Of a stretch of DNA of 64,000 nucleotides, positions 31,150 to 41,055 are shown piece after piece (within the stretch, counting starts at the first letter, position 1; every line of letters starts with the position of its first letter). The position numbers and the translations under genes are program-made. The stretch comes from Aurantiochytrium sp. KH105 (Eukaryota > Sar > Bigyra > Thraustochytrida > Thraustochytriidae): NCBI GenBank assembly GCA_003116975.1, contig BGKB01000213.1, forward strand, positions 43,217 to 107,216, in the 5' to 3' direction. Below the pieces are notes generated by a model. The model saw only the letters and a program-made list of their open reading frames with translations, made no database searches and was not told the DNA's origin.

Positions 31150-32382
31150 ATGGCGGCGACGGCTGCGACGACGGGCGCAGAAGCGCTGGCGAAGCTGCGC
31201 GCGGCGGTGAGCGCCAAGGAGGAACTCAAGGATGCCGGGGCGGACGTGGAGTTCGCAGACGGCTCGAAGCTACCCAAGGAGATGGAGACCGCGCTGCGAA
31301 CGAGCGATGGCAAACCGCTCTCCGTCGGGACGATCGCCTTGTACGTTATGCACAGCAGCAACCGCACCGTGTACCACAAGGAGCACGCCAAGGAAAAGCA
31401 AAGGTTTCCAAACATCATCTCCATTCAATTTATCGCCGGTCGCGAGCTGCTCTCGTATCTGCAGGGAACGACCAAGTCGGTGAGCAAGCATTTCTACATT
31501 GAGGGCGATTCGAGCGGCAAAGGGGCCGCAGGGGCAGCAACTGCGACAGGCGCTGGTGCCGACGATGCCAATCAGCAGCAGACGCGATCCCAGCAGCAAG
31601 CAGGTGGGCGGGGCCAACAGGGAAGCTCGCAGGCAGACGAAGGCGGCGCTGGAGTCGAAGGCGGGCGGCCAAAGCAGACACCGGAAGACCTTCTCTTGCG
31701 CAAGATCCAGCGTCGCGAAGGCGTCCGCAGAGACCGCATTAACGTCTTGATGAGCTCCCATAACTTTGCAGCAGACGTTATGCGTCTTGTGGGCGAGGCC
31801 CAGCGGGCCAAGTCAAGCCACAACATGAATGGGTCTTCTGGACCGGCGGAAAAGAAGCGGCGGCTAATTATCGGGTGCCCCATCATTGTAGTCCCGGCGG
31901 CGCCTACCGCGCCAATCAATCTTTACAACGTGCGCGACTTTTTGCTCGAGGGTAAATTCGTGCACGCCGCCGAAGCTAAACGTCGCGACCCGACGCGAAA
32001 ATCTGAGATCTACCTCGAGAAGAAACTTGGAGAGCATGGCTTTGTGCGATTCAAAATCGTCGACTCGGTCAAACGCTTCCAGGACCAGCACTGGAAGCGC
32101 CTGGCGGCCGTGATCACCTTTGGGCCAACTTGGCAGTTCAAAGACTGGAAGCTCAAGGACACTGCGCAGATCTTTGACGCCTGCCGCGGCATTCACATTT
32201 ACTTTGATGACAAAAAGCTTGAGCCGCACATTAGTGACTGGAATGTCGTGAAAATTCCGTTGAAGAAGGAGAGTCGACACCAGGACTCGCTGCAGCAACA
32301 TCGCGTTTGGGATGAGGTGGAGCATTTTCTCGTGCATCGCAAGCCAGACTTGCTTGCGTCGGGTATTATCAAAATTGCATAG
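31150..32382 (+). CDS. CDC73: Paf1 complex subunit Cdc73 (parafibromin), 410 aa
   Basis: Cdc73 is a subunit of the Paf1 complex, which travels with RNA polymerase II and promotes histone H2B ubiquitination and H3 methylation. The C-terminal Ras-like domain starts near residue 243 with PIIVVPAAPTAPINLYNVRDFL, a diagnostic run, and includes FKIVDSVKRF, AAVITFGPTWQFKDW and RGIHIYFDDK. The N-terminal part has RTVYHKEHAKEKQRF-type sequence, and the middle (about residues 115-175) is Gln/Gly/Ala-rich. The length is close to yeast (393) and shorter than human (531). It has no intron. The ATG at 31150 is in good context (GCA before it). It shares a strand with importin-5. Confidence 0.95.
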   Translation: MAATAATTGAEALAKLRAAVSAKEELKDAGADVEFADGSKLPKEMETALRTSDGKPLSVGTIALYVMHSSNRTVYHKEHAKEKQRFPNIISIQFIAGRELLSYLQGTTKSVSKHFYIEGDSSGKGAAGAATATGAGADDANQQQTRSQQQAGGRGQQGSSQADEGGAGVEGGRPKQTPEDLLLRKIQRREGVRRDRINVLMSSHNFAADVMRLVGEAQRAKSSHNMNGSSGPAEKKRRLIIGCPIIVVPAAPTAPINLYNVRDFLLEGKFVHAAEAKRRDPTRKSEIYLEKKLGEHGFVRFKIVDSVKRFQDQHWKRLAAVITFGPTWQFKDWKLKDTAQIFDACRGIHIYFDDKKLEPHISDWNVVKIPLKKESRHQDSLQQHRVWDEVEHFLVHRKPDLLASGIIKIA

Positions 32383-32769
32383 CGTGGAACCGTTTTCTTT
32401 GTCGCGCCTTCTCAACATGTGCAACTCGAGGGTAGAGCACGTCGAAGGATGCGGGTTTTGCAATCCGATGGACTCCTCTTCTCTCTTTCAATATCGTCAA
32501 TAGAATAAAAAACCAGAACAAAAACGACACGAAAGTCACCTCTCTGTCCAATGATCCACGTACCTGCACACTGTTGACGTGACGTTAATTAACCATGCAG
32601 TCAGCTTTACACATTTCCTTCTCCTTTCTTTCCTTCTTTGGCATTATTTGTCAGCCAGCCAGGACAAAACAAAATGAACCAAATCACAAATTCCAAATCA
32701 CAAAACAAAAAAACAAACTTTTACCCATAGTCTTCCTACTATTTTGCAGAGTACTACGAAAGGAAAAGG
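32383..32769. other. Convergent 3' intergenic region
   Basis: AT-rich sequence between the Cdc73 and kinesin stop codons, with A-rich runs near 32505-32525 and 32700-32720. It probably contains both poly(A) sites. No gene. Confidence 0.65.
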
Positions 32770-35700
32770 TCACACATCGTTAATGGCCTCCATGGCCCTG
32801 GCCAACGCCAGCTTGGAACGCTGAAGAGCGCTCTGCAAGCGTGGCGAAGAAAGAAGTTGCTCAGAAACATCGCTACGCGGACTCTCCTGCGCGTCTGGGA
32901 CGCGAATTGACAAGTCATGCCCAGTAACGTCTTGTTGCTTGCCAAAGGTCGCGACGGGAGATTTGCCGGTCCCATCTTCTGCATTGCCATGCAGCTCGCG
33001 GATCATAAACTCGTAGATTCCGCGTTCTTCCGTGTGCAGCGTAGAAATTGACTCGAGCTTGCTCTCGGCAGATTCTAGACGCTTGCGCATCATTTCAACG
33101 CGATTTCGCTCATACTGACAAAGATCTTGCGCGTCCGCGAGTTTGTGTTGCAAAACCTGAACCGCCTGAACATGGGCTTTATGCTCGTCCGAGAGCACTT
33201 TGGCCTGCGAAACCTCGGACGCCTCAGCCCGCACCTTTTCGAGTTCTTGCTCCAGCGCTGCAATGCTCCCTCTTTGGACTTCGATCAATGTCCGAAAATC
33301 TTCCGCATCCGACTCGGCCTCACGCGCTCTCTCCTCCAAGGCATGTCTGAGCTCGGCCCAAGCATCTTCCTGCGTCTCGGTACATTTGTCTTGGCTTTCT
33401 TTGACAATGCGAGCCTCGGCATGAAGATTCTCAAGCGAGGCTTCCAGAGAAGCACAGCGTTCTTCTCTGTCTCGCAAAGCTTCCTCAAGTCGCTGCGCAC
33501 GTGCCTCAAGTTCGTTTATGCGGTCCTGTTGCTGCGCGTGGCTATCGGACTCCTCTGACGGACTCTCGTTCTCGTCGACGGTTAAGACAATGGGCTCGTT
33601 TTCGGCACTGCCAGCTACAGGTCCTTGGCAAGGGGGTTTCTGCGGAGAGGCTGCGCTAGAAGCTGCAGATCTGGACCGAGCCCTGGACTTGGCGCGTCGA
33701 CGAGACCGCTTTGACTTGGGAGACCTGGGGACACGATCTTCGGGTGATTTTGATGGCGACTCCAATGCAGCAGCAGAAAAGCGCGCTTCGCGGTCTGCAA
33801 GCGTTTGCCGAAGTTCGTTCAGCTCTTGCTGGAGTTGATAGAGTTCAAAGCCACGCGTGTCTTCGACAATCGCCCTGCAACGCGCGAGTTCCGATTCGAG
33901 CTCTGCATTGGCCTGCAGAGCAACGTCGAGCTGGGACTGGAGAGCGTCGGCCCGTTGCTGGTCGCCTGCAGCGCGCACTGCGGTATCGCGAAGCTGCTCG
34001 CTAAGTACGGCAACGCGGGATCGCAAGTCGACGTCAGGCTTCATTTGATCTGCTTCATGTTCATGTTCGCTCTGCGACGCCGTTTCGACATCCCGAACCT
34101 TGGCCTCAACTTGGGCGTTGATTTCAAGCTGCTCAAAGAGAGCGTCTTCAAGAAGCTCCTGCGATTCTCGTAGTTCCTGTGCGCTCCGACGTTCAGCCTC
34201 GAGCTGCTCGTGCAGCGCGTTGAGATCATCGGACGCGAGGCGCGACGGGCTGCGAGCCGAAAGTGTCGCGATGCGTTCGTTCTTTTCCAAGAGTTCGTTT
34301 TCCAGGTCAGCCATGCGCGATTGGAAATCCGCTGCCATTTTGTCCATGGTGGACTGTAGATCGTCGACAACTTGCTTGTAGTCGATCTTGGAATTGACCT
34401 CCGGCTCGAGGCTAACGCTCATGGAACGACGACCAAAAAGAAGCGAATTGATGCTCTCCTTGACGTTATCGGCCCCAGGGCCAACATTGATGACGAGAGA
34501 GACCCGGGCGCGGCCAGAGAGGCTGTCTTGGAGGACCCTCGTAAGCTTGGAATCGCGCCAAGGCACAAATGCAGGTTCCTCGCTGCGGCGCGACCGGGTA
34601 TCGTCCTCGATGTCTGCAGCATCCTCGCTGAGCAGGTAGGTGTCGAAGCTACTCGCAGCGCCTGGCGTGGCAAGCGCAGCAATAACGTTGCCCAGGGCCG
34701 AGAGTGAGCGATTTATACTTTTGGCCTCTTCAAGTTGCAAGCCTTGAGGATGCGTGCGGTTAACGCGTTCGGATCCTGCAAGGTCGACGCAAGTAAGCTT
34801 TGCGCGCATGGTCTGCGGAGCGGCGTCCGACGCCATGCCCCTCGTATGTTGCACAAGCTGAAGAGTGAAGACGGAGTGCGACCGTGAAGACTTGGCATTC
34901 ATGGACGTTTGCGAAACGACCTTGCAACGATCACCGCGGACGAGAAGCTGCATAATCTCCGCAACGGAGGTGACGCGGTGCACGGAGAGCCCTTCCACTT
35001 GATGGCCCGCTGCGACGCCACTGGATCCGGCTTTGGGCTCGATGAGACGAATTTGGAGCTGGCGTTCTGTTGGATTGAGCAGATCCTGAATGTAGGAATC
35101 TAAATAAATCTGGTAATACGTCACGTACAGAGCGTACGAATAGCGGACCTGTAGGCGGCCTGTTTTTGCCGCAGACCGCGCCATTTCAACCTTGGTGTTC
35201 AACTCGGCAAAGAGGCTGTGGGCGATCCGCGGGAGAAGGCCGGTCTGCGCCAAGTCTGCGGGGGTTTTGGCTGCGCCGCTGCTACCAAGCGGGCCAAAGG
35301 TCGTAAAGGTTTTTCCAGCGCCTGTTTGGCCGTACGCCAAAAGGCAGCCATTGATTCCTTCAAGCACATTGTCAACGAGAGGTTTACCGACGCTTTCAAA
35401 GACGTCGGCCTGGGAGCTGGCTGGGTCAAAGACGTGGTCGAACTCGAAAGTCCTTCGCTTGGCTTTTTCCGGCGTTTGCGAGTACTTTGACGAGGGCGCA
35501 AGCCACGCAGACACTGTCTTTTGCCATGGGTCGGCAAGCACAGCCTTGCGATTGTTTACGTGACGGATTTCCTCGCCTGGGAGAGGCGGACGAATGCGCG
35601 CGGCGACGAGGACTCTTTCGCCTGCCGCGACGTCGCCCCCCTCTGGCCCCGGTGTCCTTGCTCGTTTCTTCGCCGACCTCGGGCGAGAGCTCGGTGTGCC

Positions 35701-35850
35701 GCCACGGCTAGCCATCCTTGGCGCGGTGCCGGGCCTCTGGCGCGCGTCGCTGTTCCTCTCGAGCAGCTCGAGCGCCTCGGACAACGGCATCTGTGGTCCA
35801 GCTGCCGCCGCAGGGCCGTTCCAGCCACTGCCAGCCTCCACGTCGTCCAT
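32770..35850 (-). CDS. Kinesin with N-terminal motor and coiled-coil tail, 1026 aa
   Basis: A microtubule motor. The P-loop GQTGAGKT is at residues 174-181, switch I SSRSHSVF and switch II DLAGSE follow, and the motor ends with VPWRDSKLTRVLQDSL ... NSLLFGRR (to about residue 480). Residues 1-75 are disordered and basic. After a neck (KIDYKQVVDDLQ), the rest is long coiled coil rich in Glu/Leu/Gln, broken by an Arg/Ser/Lys-rich segment (residues about 700-740). The N-terminal motor position implies plus-end movement. The motor has some likeness to the ungrouped KIN-UN/ARK kinesins of plants and protists, but there are no armadillo repeats, so I do not assign a class. It is intronless and divergent from the LRR gene. 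Confidence 0.93.
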   Translation of the reverse strand: MDDVEAGSGWNGPAAAAGPQMPLSEALELLERNSDARQRPGTAPRMASRGGTPSSRPRSAKKRARTPGPEGGDVAAGERVLVAARIRPPLPGEEIRHVNNRKAVLADPWQKTVSAWLAPSSKYSQTPEKAKRRTFEFDHVFDPASSQADVFESVGKPLVDNVLEGINGCLLAYGQTGAGKTFTTFGPLGSSGAAKTPADLAQTGLLPRIAHSLFAELNTKVEMARSAAKTGRLQVRYSYALYVTYYQIYLDSYIQDLLNPTERQLQIRLIEPKAGSSGVAAGHQVEGLSVHRVTSVAEIMQLLVRGDRCKVVSQTSMNAKSSRSHSVFTLQLVQHTRGMASDAAPQTMRAKLTCVDLAGSERVNRTHPQGLQLEEAKSINRSLSALGNVIAALATPGAASSFDTYLLSEDAADIEDDTRSRRSEEPAFVPWRDSKLTRVLQDSLSGRARVSLVINVGPGADNVKESINSLLFGRRSMSVSLEPEVNSKIDYKQVVDDLQSTMDKMAADFQSRMADLENELLEKNERIATLSARSPSRLASDDLNALHEQLEAERRSAQELRESQELLEDALFEQLEINAQVEAKVRDVETASQSEHEHEADQMKPDVDLRSRVAVLSEQLRDTAVRAAGDQQRADALQSQLDVALQANAELESELARCRAIVEDTRGFELYQLQQELNELRQTLADREARFSAAALESPSKSPEDRVPRSPKSKRSRRRAKSRARSRSAASSAASPQKPPCQGPVAGSAENEPIVLTVDENESPSEESDSHAQQQDRINELEARAQRLEEALRDREERCASLEASLENLHAEARIVKESQDKCTETQEDAWAELRHALEERAREAESDAEDFRTLIEVQRGSIAALEQELEKVRAEASEVSQAKVLSDEHKAHVQAVQVLQHKLADAQDLCQYERNRVEMMRKRLESAESKLESISTLHTEERGIYEFMIRELHGNAEDGTGKSPVATFGKQQDVTGHDLSIRVPDAQESPRSDVSEQLLSSPRLQSALQRSKLALARAMEAINDV

Positions 35851-36333
35851 GGCTTTTGGTGTGGCGGGGCGCGGCGGGGCGTGCTGGCGTGCCCTCGCCG
35901 GGCCTTGGGCTTTGTGAGACTGGGCCCCGCAAGGAGACGGCGACGAGCCCGCGCGTCTTGTTTTCTTTTTCCTTTTTTATTGATCCTGCTGCTGCTTGCT
36001 GTTGCTGAGACGAGGAACCGAGAATAGAAAATTTGACCGTTGACGCAACTGGGCGGCGGCCGCGCCACGGCCAGTGGCAGGCTGAGGGCCGGCCTTTTGG
36101 TGGATGATTCGAAGTTCACTCGTAGTAGTGCTGACGGCGACGGTGGCCCTGGATGACTTGCGTCCTCGCAGCTGCAGCGGTATGGTACGACGATAGAGCT
36201 TGGACGCCGCGCGTTGCAAGCCCACTTCTGCAAAAGTACAAGTAAAGGGGGAAACGAAAAAGGACTCGGCGAGCGAACAAACCCGCGACGCGACAGAAGA
36301 AGAACAAGGGGGAAGAGGAGGAGAAGAAGGAGA
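35851..36333. other. Divergent intergenic region
   Basis: The shared upstream region of the kinesin and LRR-coiled-coil genes. The LRR frame is open back to a TTG at 36214, but no ATG precedes 36334. No other gene is seen. Confidence 0.55.
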
Positions 36334-38370
36334 ATGCTGTCGGGCGGAAGAAGCCCTGCGACAGCGACGCCGCCATCAGCGGCTCGAGCACGAAAGGAAG
36401 GTCATCGTGTAGGCTGGGATGTTCATGAGTCCAAGTCGGAGCACGTTGAAGAAAACTTTTTGCAAAATGAGGGTGCCGAGGAAACGGTGGCCCTCGAACC
36501 TTGCAATGACGAGGAGGGAAGTGACAGCGTGTATTTTAGAGAGGACGCTGGGACTCTATCGCTCGGGGACAAGCTTTTGGGCGACTCGGGATGTATTCGT
36601 CTCATGCAAGAGATTGCAAACAGCGCAACACTTGTGCGACTGGACCTGCGTGGCAACCACATTGCGACAGATGGCGCAGAGGCAATTGCAAATGCTCTTC
36701 GTACAAATCGAACGCTACGGTTCTTGAGTCTGGAGTGGAATCGTATTGGTGCGTGCGATGGCGGCGTCCGAAGCTTGGCGTCAAGCTTGGAGATTAATCA
36801 GACCTTGCAAGACCTCGACTTGCGCAATAATCAGATTGGCCCTGATGGCGGTCTAAGTTTGGGCAGGGCGCTTCGGCAGAACTGCGGCTTACGACGGCTC
36901 GATTTACGGTGGAATGAGCTCGGCACATCGGGGGGGCGCGCGCTCGCCAATGCAGTAAGCGAGGGAAACCACACGGTGCGCGAGGTGCTCGTCACTGGAA
37001 ACGGAGTTATTGGCGTCCACGCACAAGCCCTGCGCGATGCTGTGGCCCGAAATGCGCACCCGCGTGTGCAAGAGGCTGTTGATGACGAGAAACTCGAAAA
37101 CTTTGCGCGGAAGCTTCGTTTAAGCAGCGAGACGTCTTTGACCTGCCAAACGGCCGAAGACCTGGTTCTTGTAACGCGTGAAGCTGCTGCAAAGTTGCGC
37201 AAGGACGAAGCAGCGGAGGATCACCATGTTTTCGCGGACCGTGTTGTGGAGCTTGAAGTACAGGTCAAGAGGCTGCAGGATGCTCTCGAAGCGGCGCGCG
37301 CAGACCTTGTGTCCGAGCGTGATGCGCGGAACGAGGCTCTTCAGCAAGTGAAGACTGCTCATGATCAAGCTGCGGCGGCTTCTGACGCCAAGGAACGCTC
37401 CCACAACGCGCTGCTTAAGGAGCGCTCGGACTGCAAAATGGCCCAGGATGAGGCCAGTAAGGCGAAAACAAAAGTTACAGAGCTCGAGAGGGAGCATGCT
37501 GCGCTGCGTGCACGTGTTGAGGAGCTAGAAGCTGCGCATGATTTGCAAGTGCGTGCTACGGAGCGAGAGGCGCAGCAACGATCAAGCGTAGAGATGGCGT
37601 TGAGCTCGGTTCGCGAGGAGCGTGGCGAGCTCTTGCGAAAGCTGGACGAAGAGCGCGCTCTGGCGTCACGTGCCCGCGAGGATGCTTTTACGAAGCAACT
37701 CGAATTCGAGGAGGGCAGTATTCGGCAGCGGGATGCGTCTGCGGCCGAGGTTCGCAAGCTGGAGCGGCAGCTTGATGAGGCGAGGATCGCGCATAGCGCC
37801 GAGGTGGACAAGCTCCGGCGGGAAAAGGAGGCCTTGGAGGAAAAGGTCGCTCGTGCGACGCGAGAAGGGATCGAGTCTGCTGCGAGACAAGTTTCCGAAA
37901 CCCTGGTAGCCCATGCCGAGGAAATGGTGCGCGTGCAGAGCGCTGCGGACGCGGCTCGACAGGACGCTGTTGTTGCGCTCCGCAAGCAACAAGCGGAGGA
38001 AATTGCTCGGCTCGAAACGGAGCACGAGGCTCGGACGGCTCGCGAGGTCGCGGTAGCTTGTGAGCAGGCTGTTGAAAAGGCCTTGGCTGAAACCGTTCGC
38101 GTGGAAGTCGCCAAGGCATCCAAGGAGCTCTCCGCGGTACATAAGCGCAATTTGTGGGAGTGCGCGAAGCGCGTTCGTGAGGAGGCTAAAATTCAGGCCG
38201 AGACTCTCTCGGACAGACATGAACAAGAGGTGTACCGTCTCGAGGCTGAAGTGGCTCGCGCCAAAGATCAGGTTCGAGACCTGGAGCAGTCACATCGCGA
38301 GGAGCTCGCCAAACTGCAGGAACGTGCGCGGCGGGCGCTCGGCGATGTCTTTCGTCTTGCTCCGAGTTGA
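36334..38370 (+). CDS. Leucine-rich repeat (RNI-type) plus coiled-coil protein, 678 aa
   Basis: Residues about 85-235 hold five to six ribonuclease-inhibitor-like leucine-rich repeats, for example LVRLDLRGNHIATDGAEAIANAL, LRFLSLEWNRIGACDGGV, LQDLDLRNNQIGPDGGLSL and LRRLDLRWNELGTSGGRAL. These form a curved protein-binding surface. From about residue 285 to the end the protein is a nearly continuous coiled coil of Ala, Glu, Arg and Lys heptads, with no other domain. Such LRR-coiled-coil proteins are common in basal bodies and flagella of protists, but the function here is not known. The frame opens at a TTG; I chose the first ATG (36334, A at -3). There is no signal or membrane segment. Confidence 0.82.
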   Translation: MLSGGRSPATATPPSAARARKEGHRVGWDVHESKSEHVEENFLQNEGAEETVALEPCNDEEGSDSVYFREDAGTLSLGDKLLGDSGCIRLMQEIANSATLVRLDLRGNHIATDGAEAIANALRTNRTLRFLSLEWNRIGACDGGVRSLASSLEINQTLQDLDLRNNQIGPDGGLSLGRALRQNCGLRRLDLRWNELGTSGGRALANAVSEGNHTVREVLVTGNGVIGVHAQALRDAVARNAHPRVQEAVDDEKLENFARKLRLSSETSLTCQTAEDLVLVTREAAAKLRKDEAAEDHHVFADRVVELEVQVKRLQDALEAARADLVSERDARNEALQQVKTAHDQAAAASDAKERSHNALLKERSDCKMAQDEASKAKTKVTELEREHAALRARVEELEAAHDLQVRATEREAQQRSSVEMALSSVREERGELLRKLDEERALASRAREDAFTKQLEFEEGSIRQRDASAAEVRKLERQLDEARIAHSAEVDKLRREKEALEEKVARATREGIESAARQVSETLVAHAEEMVRVQSAADAARQDAVVALRKQQAEEIARLETEHEARTAREVAVACEQAVEKALAETVRVEVAKASKELSAVHKRNLWECAKRVREEAKIQAETLSDRHEQEVYRLEAEVARAKDQVRDLEQSHREELAKLQERARRALGDVFRLAPS

Positions 38371-38680
38371 TTATTTGGTCAACATGCAGATGATGCTCTT
38401 GTCTCAAGCCTTGTCGTCCACAGTTATTTTCAAGGTAGGCTATACCGACTGCATGCAGCAGCAGCTCGAGCTTATTCCCGAATGCCCCGCATGGGCTGCG
38501 CAGACCAACTATAGTACTACCACGTATTCGAAACAATTGATAGTGTTCAGCTTGTAGAGGTGTTGCGCGCCTCGCCAGCCTCTCTGTTCTGCAGCTGGCT
38601 GCTCTGCCCTAACAGTAAAGCCCCTTGGCTGGAGGGCGCAAGGACAGCCGAGGCGGCCTTGACCCGTGTGTTGCTTGCCG

Positions 38681-38693
<13 letters not shown>

Positions 38694-38714
<21 letters not shown>
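38694..38714. repeat. (CT)n tract
   Basis: A perfect CT dinucleotide tract of about 21 bases. Confidence 0.9.
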
Positions 38715-38718
<4 letters not shown>

Positions 38719-38975
38719 TCCGTCTCTCGACTGTCGACTACATACAGCCAGGGACAGAGAAGTTGTGCATCCAAGTCACTTGCCATTGGCCATGTGAAGG
38801 CGCAGCCTGCTGCTGACAGTGACAGGCAAACAGTGCAGCAAAGTGCCAGCCACCTCAGTTTGGGGCTGGGAACGGAGCGACGCGTGCCGCGGCGGGCGCA
38901 AAGTGCGCAGAGCGGAGCACAAGAGCGGAGCAGAGCGAGGCAGACCAGGTTGGCGGTGAGGAGCGCGCGCGCACA

Positions 38976-39020
38976 CGAGCGAGCGAGCGAGCGGGCGAGC
39001 GGGCGGGCGAGCGAGCGCGC
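38976..39020. repeat. (GAGC)n tract upstream of the acyltransferase
   Basis: Ten GAGC/GGGC units lie about 200 bases upstream of the start at 39221. Confidence 0.85.
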
Positions 39021-39220
39021 GACCCAGCTGGCTGGCAGGTCGGCCGTCGTGCCTGACAAGCTGTCTTGGCCGGCCTTGACTTGCCCGGTTGTGCGAGCCC
39101 ACGGGCGTGGCGTGGCCTGCGCGCGTGCGTCCGTGTGCGGAGGCAGAGCCCGGGTGCGTACAAAGGCGCCGTCGAGGGCGAGGGCGAGGGCCGCGGAGCG
39201 GCGTCGTTGAGAGCAGGAAG

Positions 39221-40828
39221 ATGTCGATCGTGGACGACCGCTTCGTGTACCACTGCATTCGCAGGTTTTTCCAGGTCTGCGCCATCTCCTTTTACAGCAG
39301 CTTTGATGTGCGCGGACTGGAGAATCTACCCGCGGAGGGCGAGCCGACGCTGCTGTGCTTTAATCATGGCAACTCGCTGACGGACTCGGTGGTGCTCATC
39401 TCGCAGACGCCACGTGTGATTCGATTCTGCGCCAAAAACACGCTCTGGGACATGCCGGTCGTAGGGTCGCTCATCAAGGGCTCGGGCGCGGTGCCCGTGT
39501 TCCGGCGGCGCGAGCACGGTGACAAGGCCACCGAGTTCAACGTGGACACTTTTAAAGCCGTATACGGTGCTTTGGCCAAGGGGAACTGCGTTGGCTTCAG
39601 CCCCGAAGGCGCCTCCTCGTTTCGGTCGGAGGCTTTCAAGTTCAAAGACGGCGTGGCGTACATTGCGCTCGAGGCCGTGGAGCAAGCCCTCGCGCGTGGC
39701 GACAAGGACTTTAAGATCAATATCGTGCCGGCCGTCATGGTGTGGACGCACCGTGAAAAGTTCCGCAGCGATGTGATGCTGCGTTACCGCCCGCCCATTG
39801 TGGTGGACGCCTCGTACGTAAAACCGGGTGTGCCGCCCAAACAGGCCGCCAAGGAGATTATCGCCATGCTCGAGGCTGAGTACCACGAGAACATTTTGAG
39901 CGCCCCAGACTGGCAGGCAGCGCGTCTTGCGATCGCGGCGACGCGAATCCAGCGACCGCTCGGCACCTTTATGAGCTTGTCGACATACATGTACTTTTTG
40001 CGTGGCTGGATGCAGATCTTCAAGATGCCCGCGGAGACCCCGCTGAAGCCTTTGGCTCGCGAGACGGCCAAGCGAATCGAGTCTGTGGCTGCTGCGACTG
40101 GATCCGAGGCCAAGGACGCTCGGACAGTTGGTGAGGTGTTGGCATCGCTCCACGAGTACCAGAAAATGCTCGAGCTCGTCAAGGTTAAGGACGACCGAAT
40201 TCGGCGTATTGAGATGAACGGCGGGGTACGGCCGTCGATGATGCGGTGCCTGCGTATCATTGTTTACCGCATGACGCTGTGCTCGACCTTGTTCACAGTG
40301 GCGGCGCCGGGCTTGGCGATCTGGAGCCCTGTGTGGTTTCTCATCAAGCGCAAGGAGCGCTCGCTGCTGAGCAAGGGCGTCGGCTGGGTGGACTCTGTTG
40401 CTGAGAACAAGATGATTGTTGGCTTTTTCGGTCTCCTCACCATGGGTGTTCTCTTTAACGTGGCGGCGCCCGTGGTCTTTTTGTACCTCTGGCTGACGAT
40501 GCGGCTCTACGAGGAAGCTGTTGCGTCTGCGCGTTCCATTTGCGGGATTTACCGTCTGATGGTGATTCCGGGCCGGGATTTGCGCAAGCTTCTGGCTCTC
40601 CGTCTGCGCGCCAAGTGGCACGTTTTGCAGGCTGTGAGTCTGTTCCCCAAGTCCTCGGCGGACCGCATCATGGAGGAGTGCGGAGATGATGTCTACGCGG
40701 ACAAGTCGACGGAGGATGTTGGCCGACCTCGTTGGTGGACGAACTTCAACCCGATGCGTCGTCGTAAGAAGGACTGGAACGAGGTTTTGCGTCTGATGGA
40801 TCACGCCACAATGGACTACGTGGAGTAG
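39221..40828 (+). CDS. Glycerol-3-phosphate/dihydroxyacetone-phosphate acyltransferase, Sct1/Gpt2-type, 535 aa
   Basis: A PlsC-type membrane acyltransferase for the first step of glycerolipid synthesis. Motif I is NHGNSLTD, with His49 and Asp55 separated by five residues; this H-x5-D spacing is seen in yeast Sct1/Gpt2, unlike the usual H-x4-D. Motif III is FSPEGASSF (126-134), and the binding motif GAVPVFRRREHG is at 89-100. Two long hydrophobic segments near residues 345-370 and 400-430 anchor the C-terminal half in the ER, as in the yeast enzymes. An acyl-chain or lysophosphatidate substrate cannot be excluded. I chose the ATG at 39221 (A at -3); the frame before it starts only at TTG. It is relevant to triacylglycerol formation in an oleaginous host. 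Confidence 0.87.
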   Translation: MSIVDDRFVYHCIRRFFQVCAISFYSSFDVRGLENLPAEGEPTLLCFNHGNSLTDSVVLISQTPRVIRFCAKNTLWDMPVVGSLIKGSGAVPVFRRREHGDKATEFNVDTFKAVYGALAKGNCVGFSPEGASSFRSEAFKFKDGVAYIALEAVEQALARGDKDFKINIVPAVMVWTHREKFRSDVMLRYRPPIVVDASYVKPGVPPKQAAKEIIAMLEAEYHENILSAPDWQAARLAIAATRIQRPLGTFMSLSTYMYFLRGWMQIFKMPAETPLKPLARETAKRIESVAAATGSEAKDARTVGEVLASLHEYQKMLELVKVKDDRIRRIEMNGGVRPSMMRCLRIIVYRMTLCSTLFTVAAPGLAIWSPVWFLIKRKERSLLSKGVGWVDSVAENKMIVGFFGLLTMGVLFNVAAPVVFLYLWLTMRLYEEAVASARSICGIYRLMVIPGRDLRKLLALRLRAKWHVLQAVSLFPKSSADRIMEECGDDVYADKSTEDVGRPRWWTNFNPMRRRKKDWNEVLRLMDHATMDYVE

Positions 40829-41055
40829 ACGCTCGCGACTTGTTGTAAAGAACAACAAATGATAAAGGGCTCATGAATCAACAACTCACGAGTCAAGTTT
40901 TTTTTGTTTTTTTCTGGCGTGCTAGCAATAAAGGGATCAGCCCGATCCAACCAGAAAATCCCAGCCAAAACAAGAAATGATGGGAAAAGAATCGTGCATT
41001 CATACACAAAGAAAGTTTGTTTCTTCTCATTCATTGTCATGCGGATAATTGCCGT

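Larger units (their letters stand above)
38371..39220. other. Intergenic region with simple repeats
   Basis: Same-strand gap. It holds a CT tract (38694-38714) and GAGC/GGGC tetranucleotides (38976-39020). No gene is supported; frames here are GC-driven. Confidence 0.55.

Noticed and set aside
39326..40858. 510-codon minus-strand frame opposite the acyltransferase
   Set aside because: Composition-driven antisense frame with no domain; the sense frame has motifs I and III.
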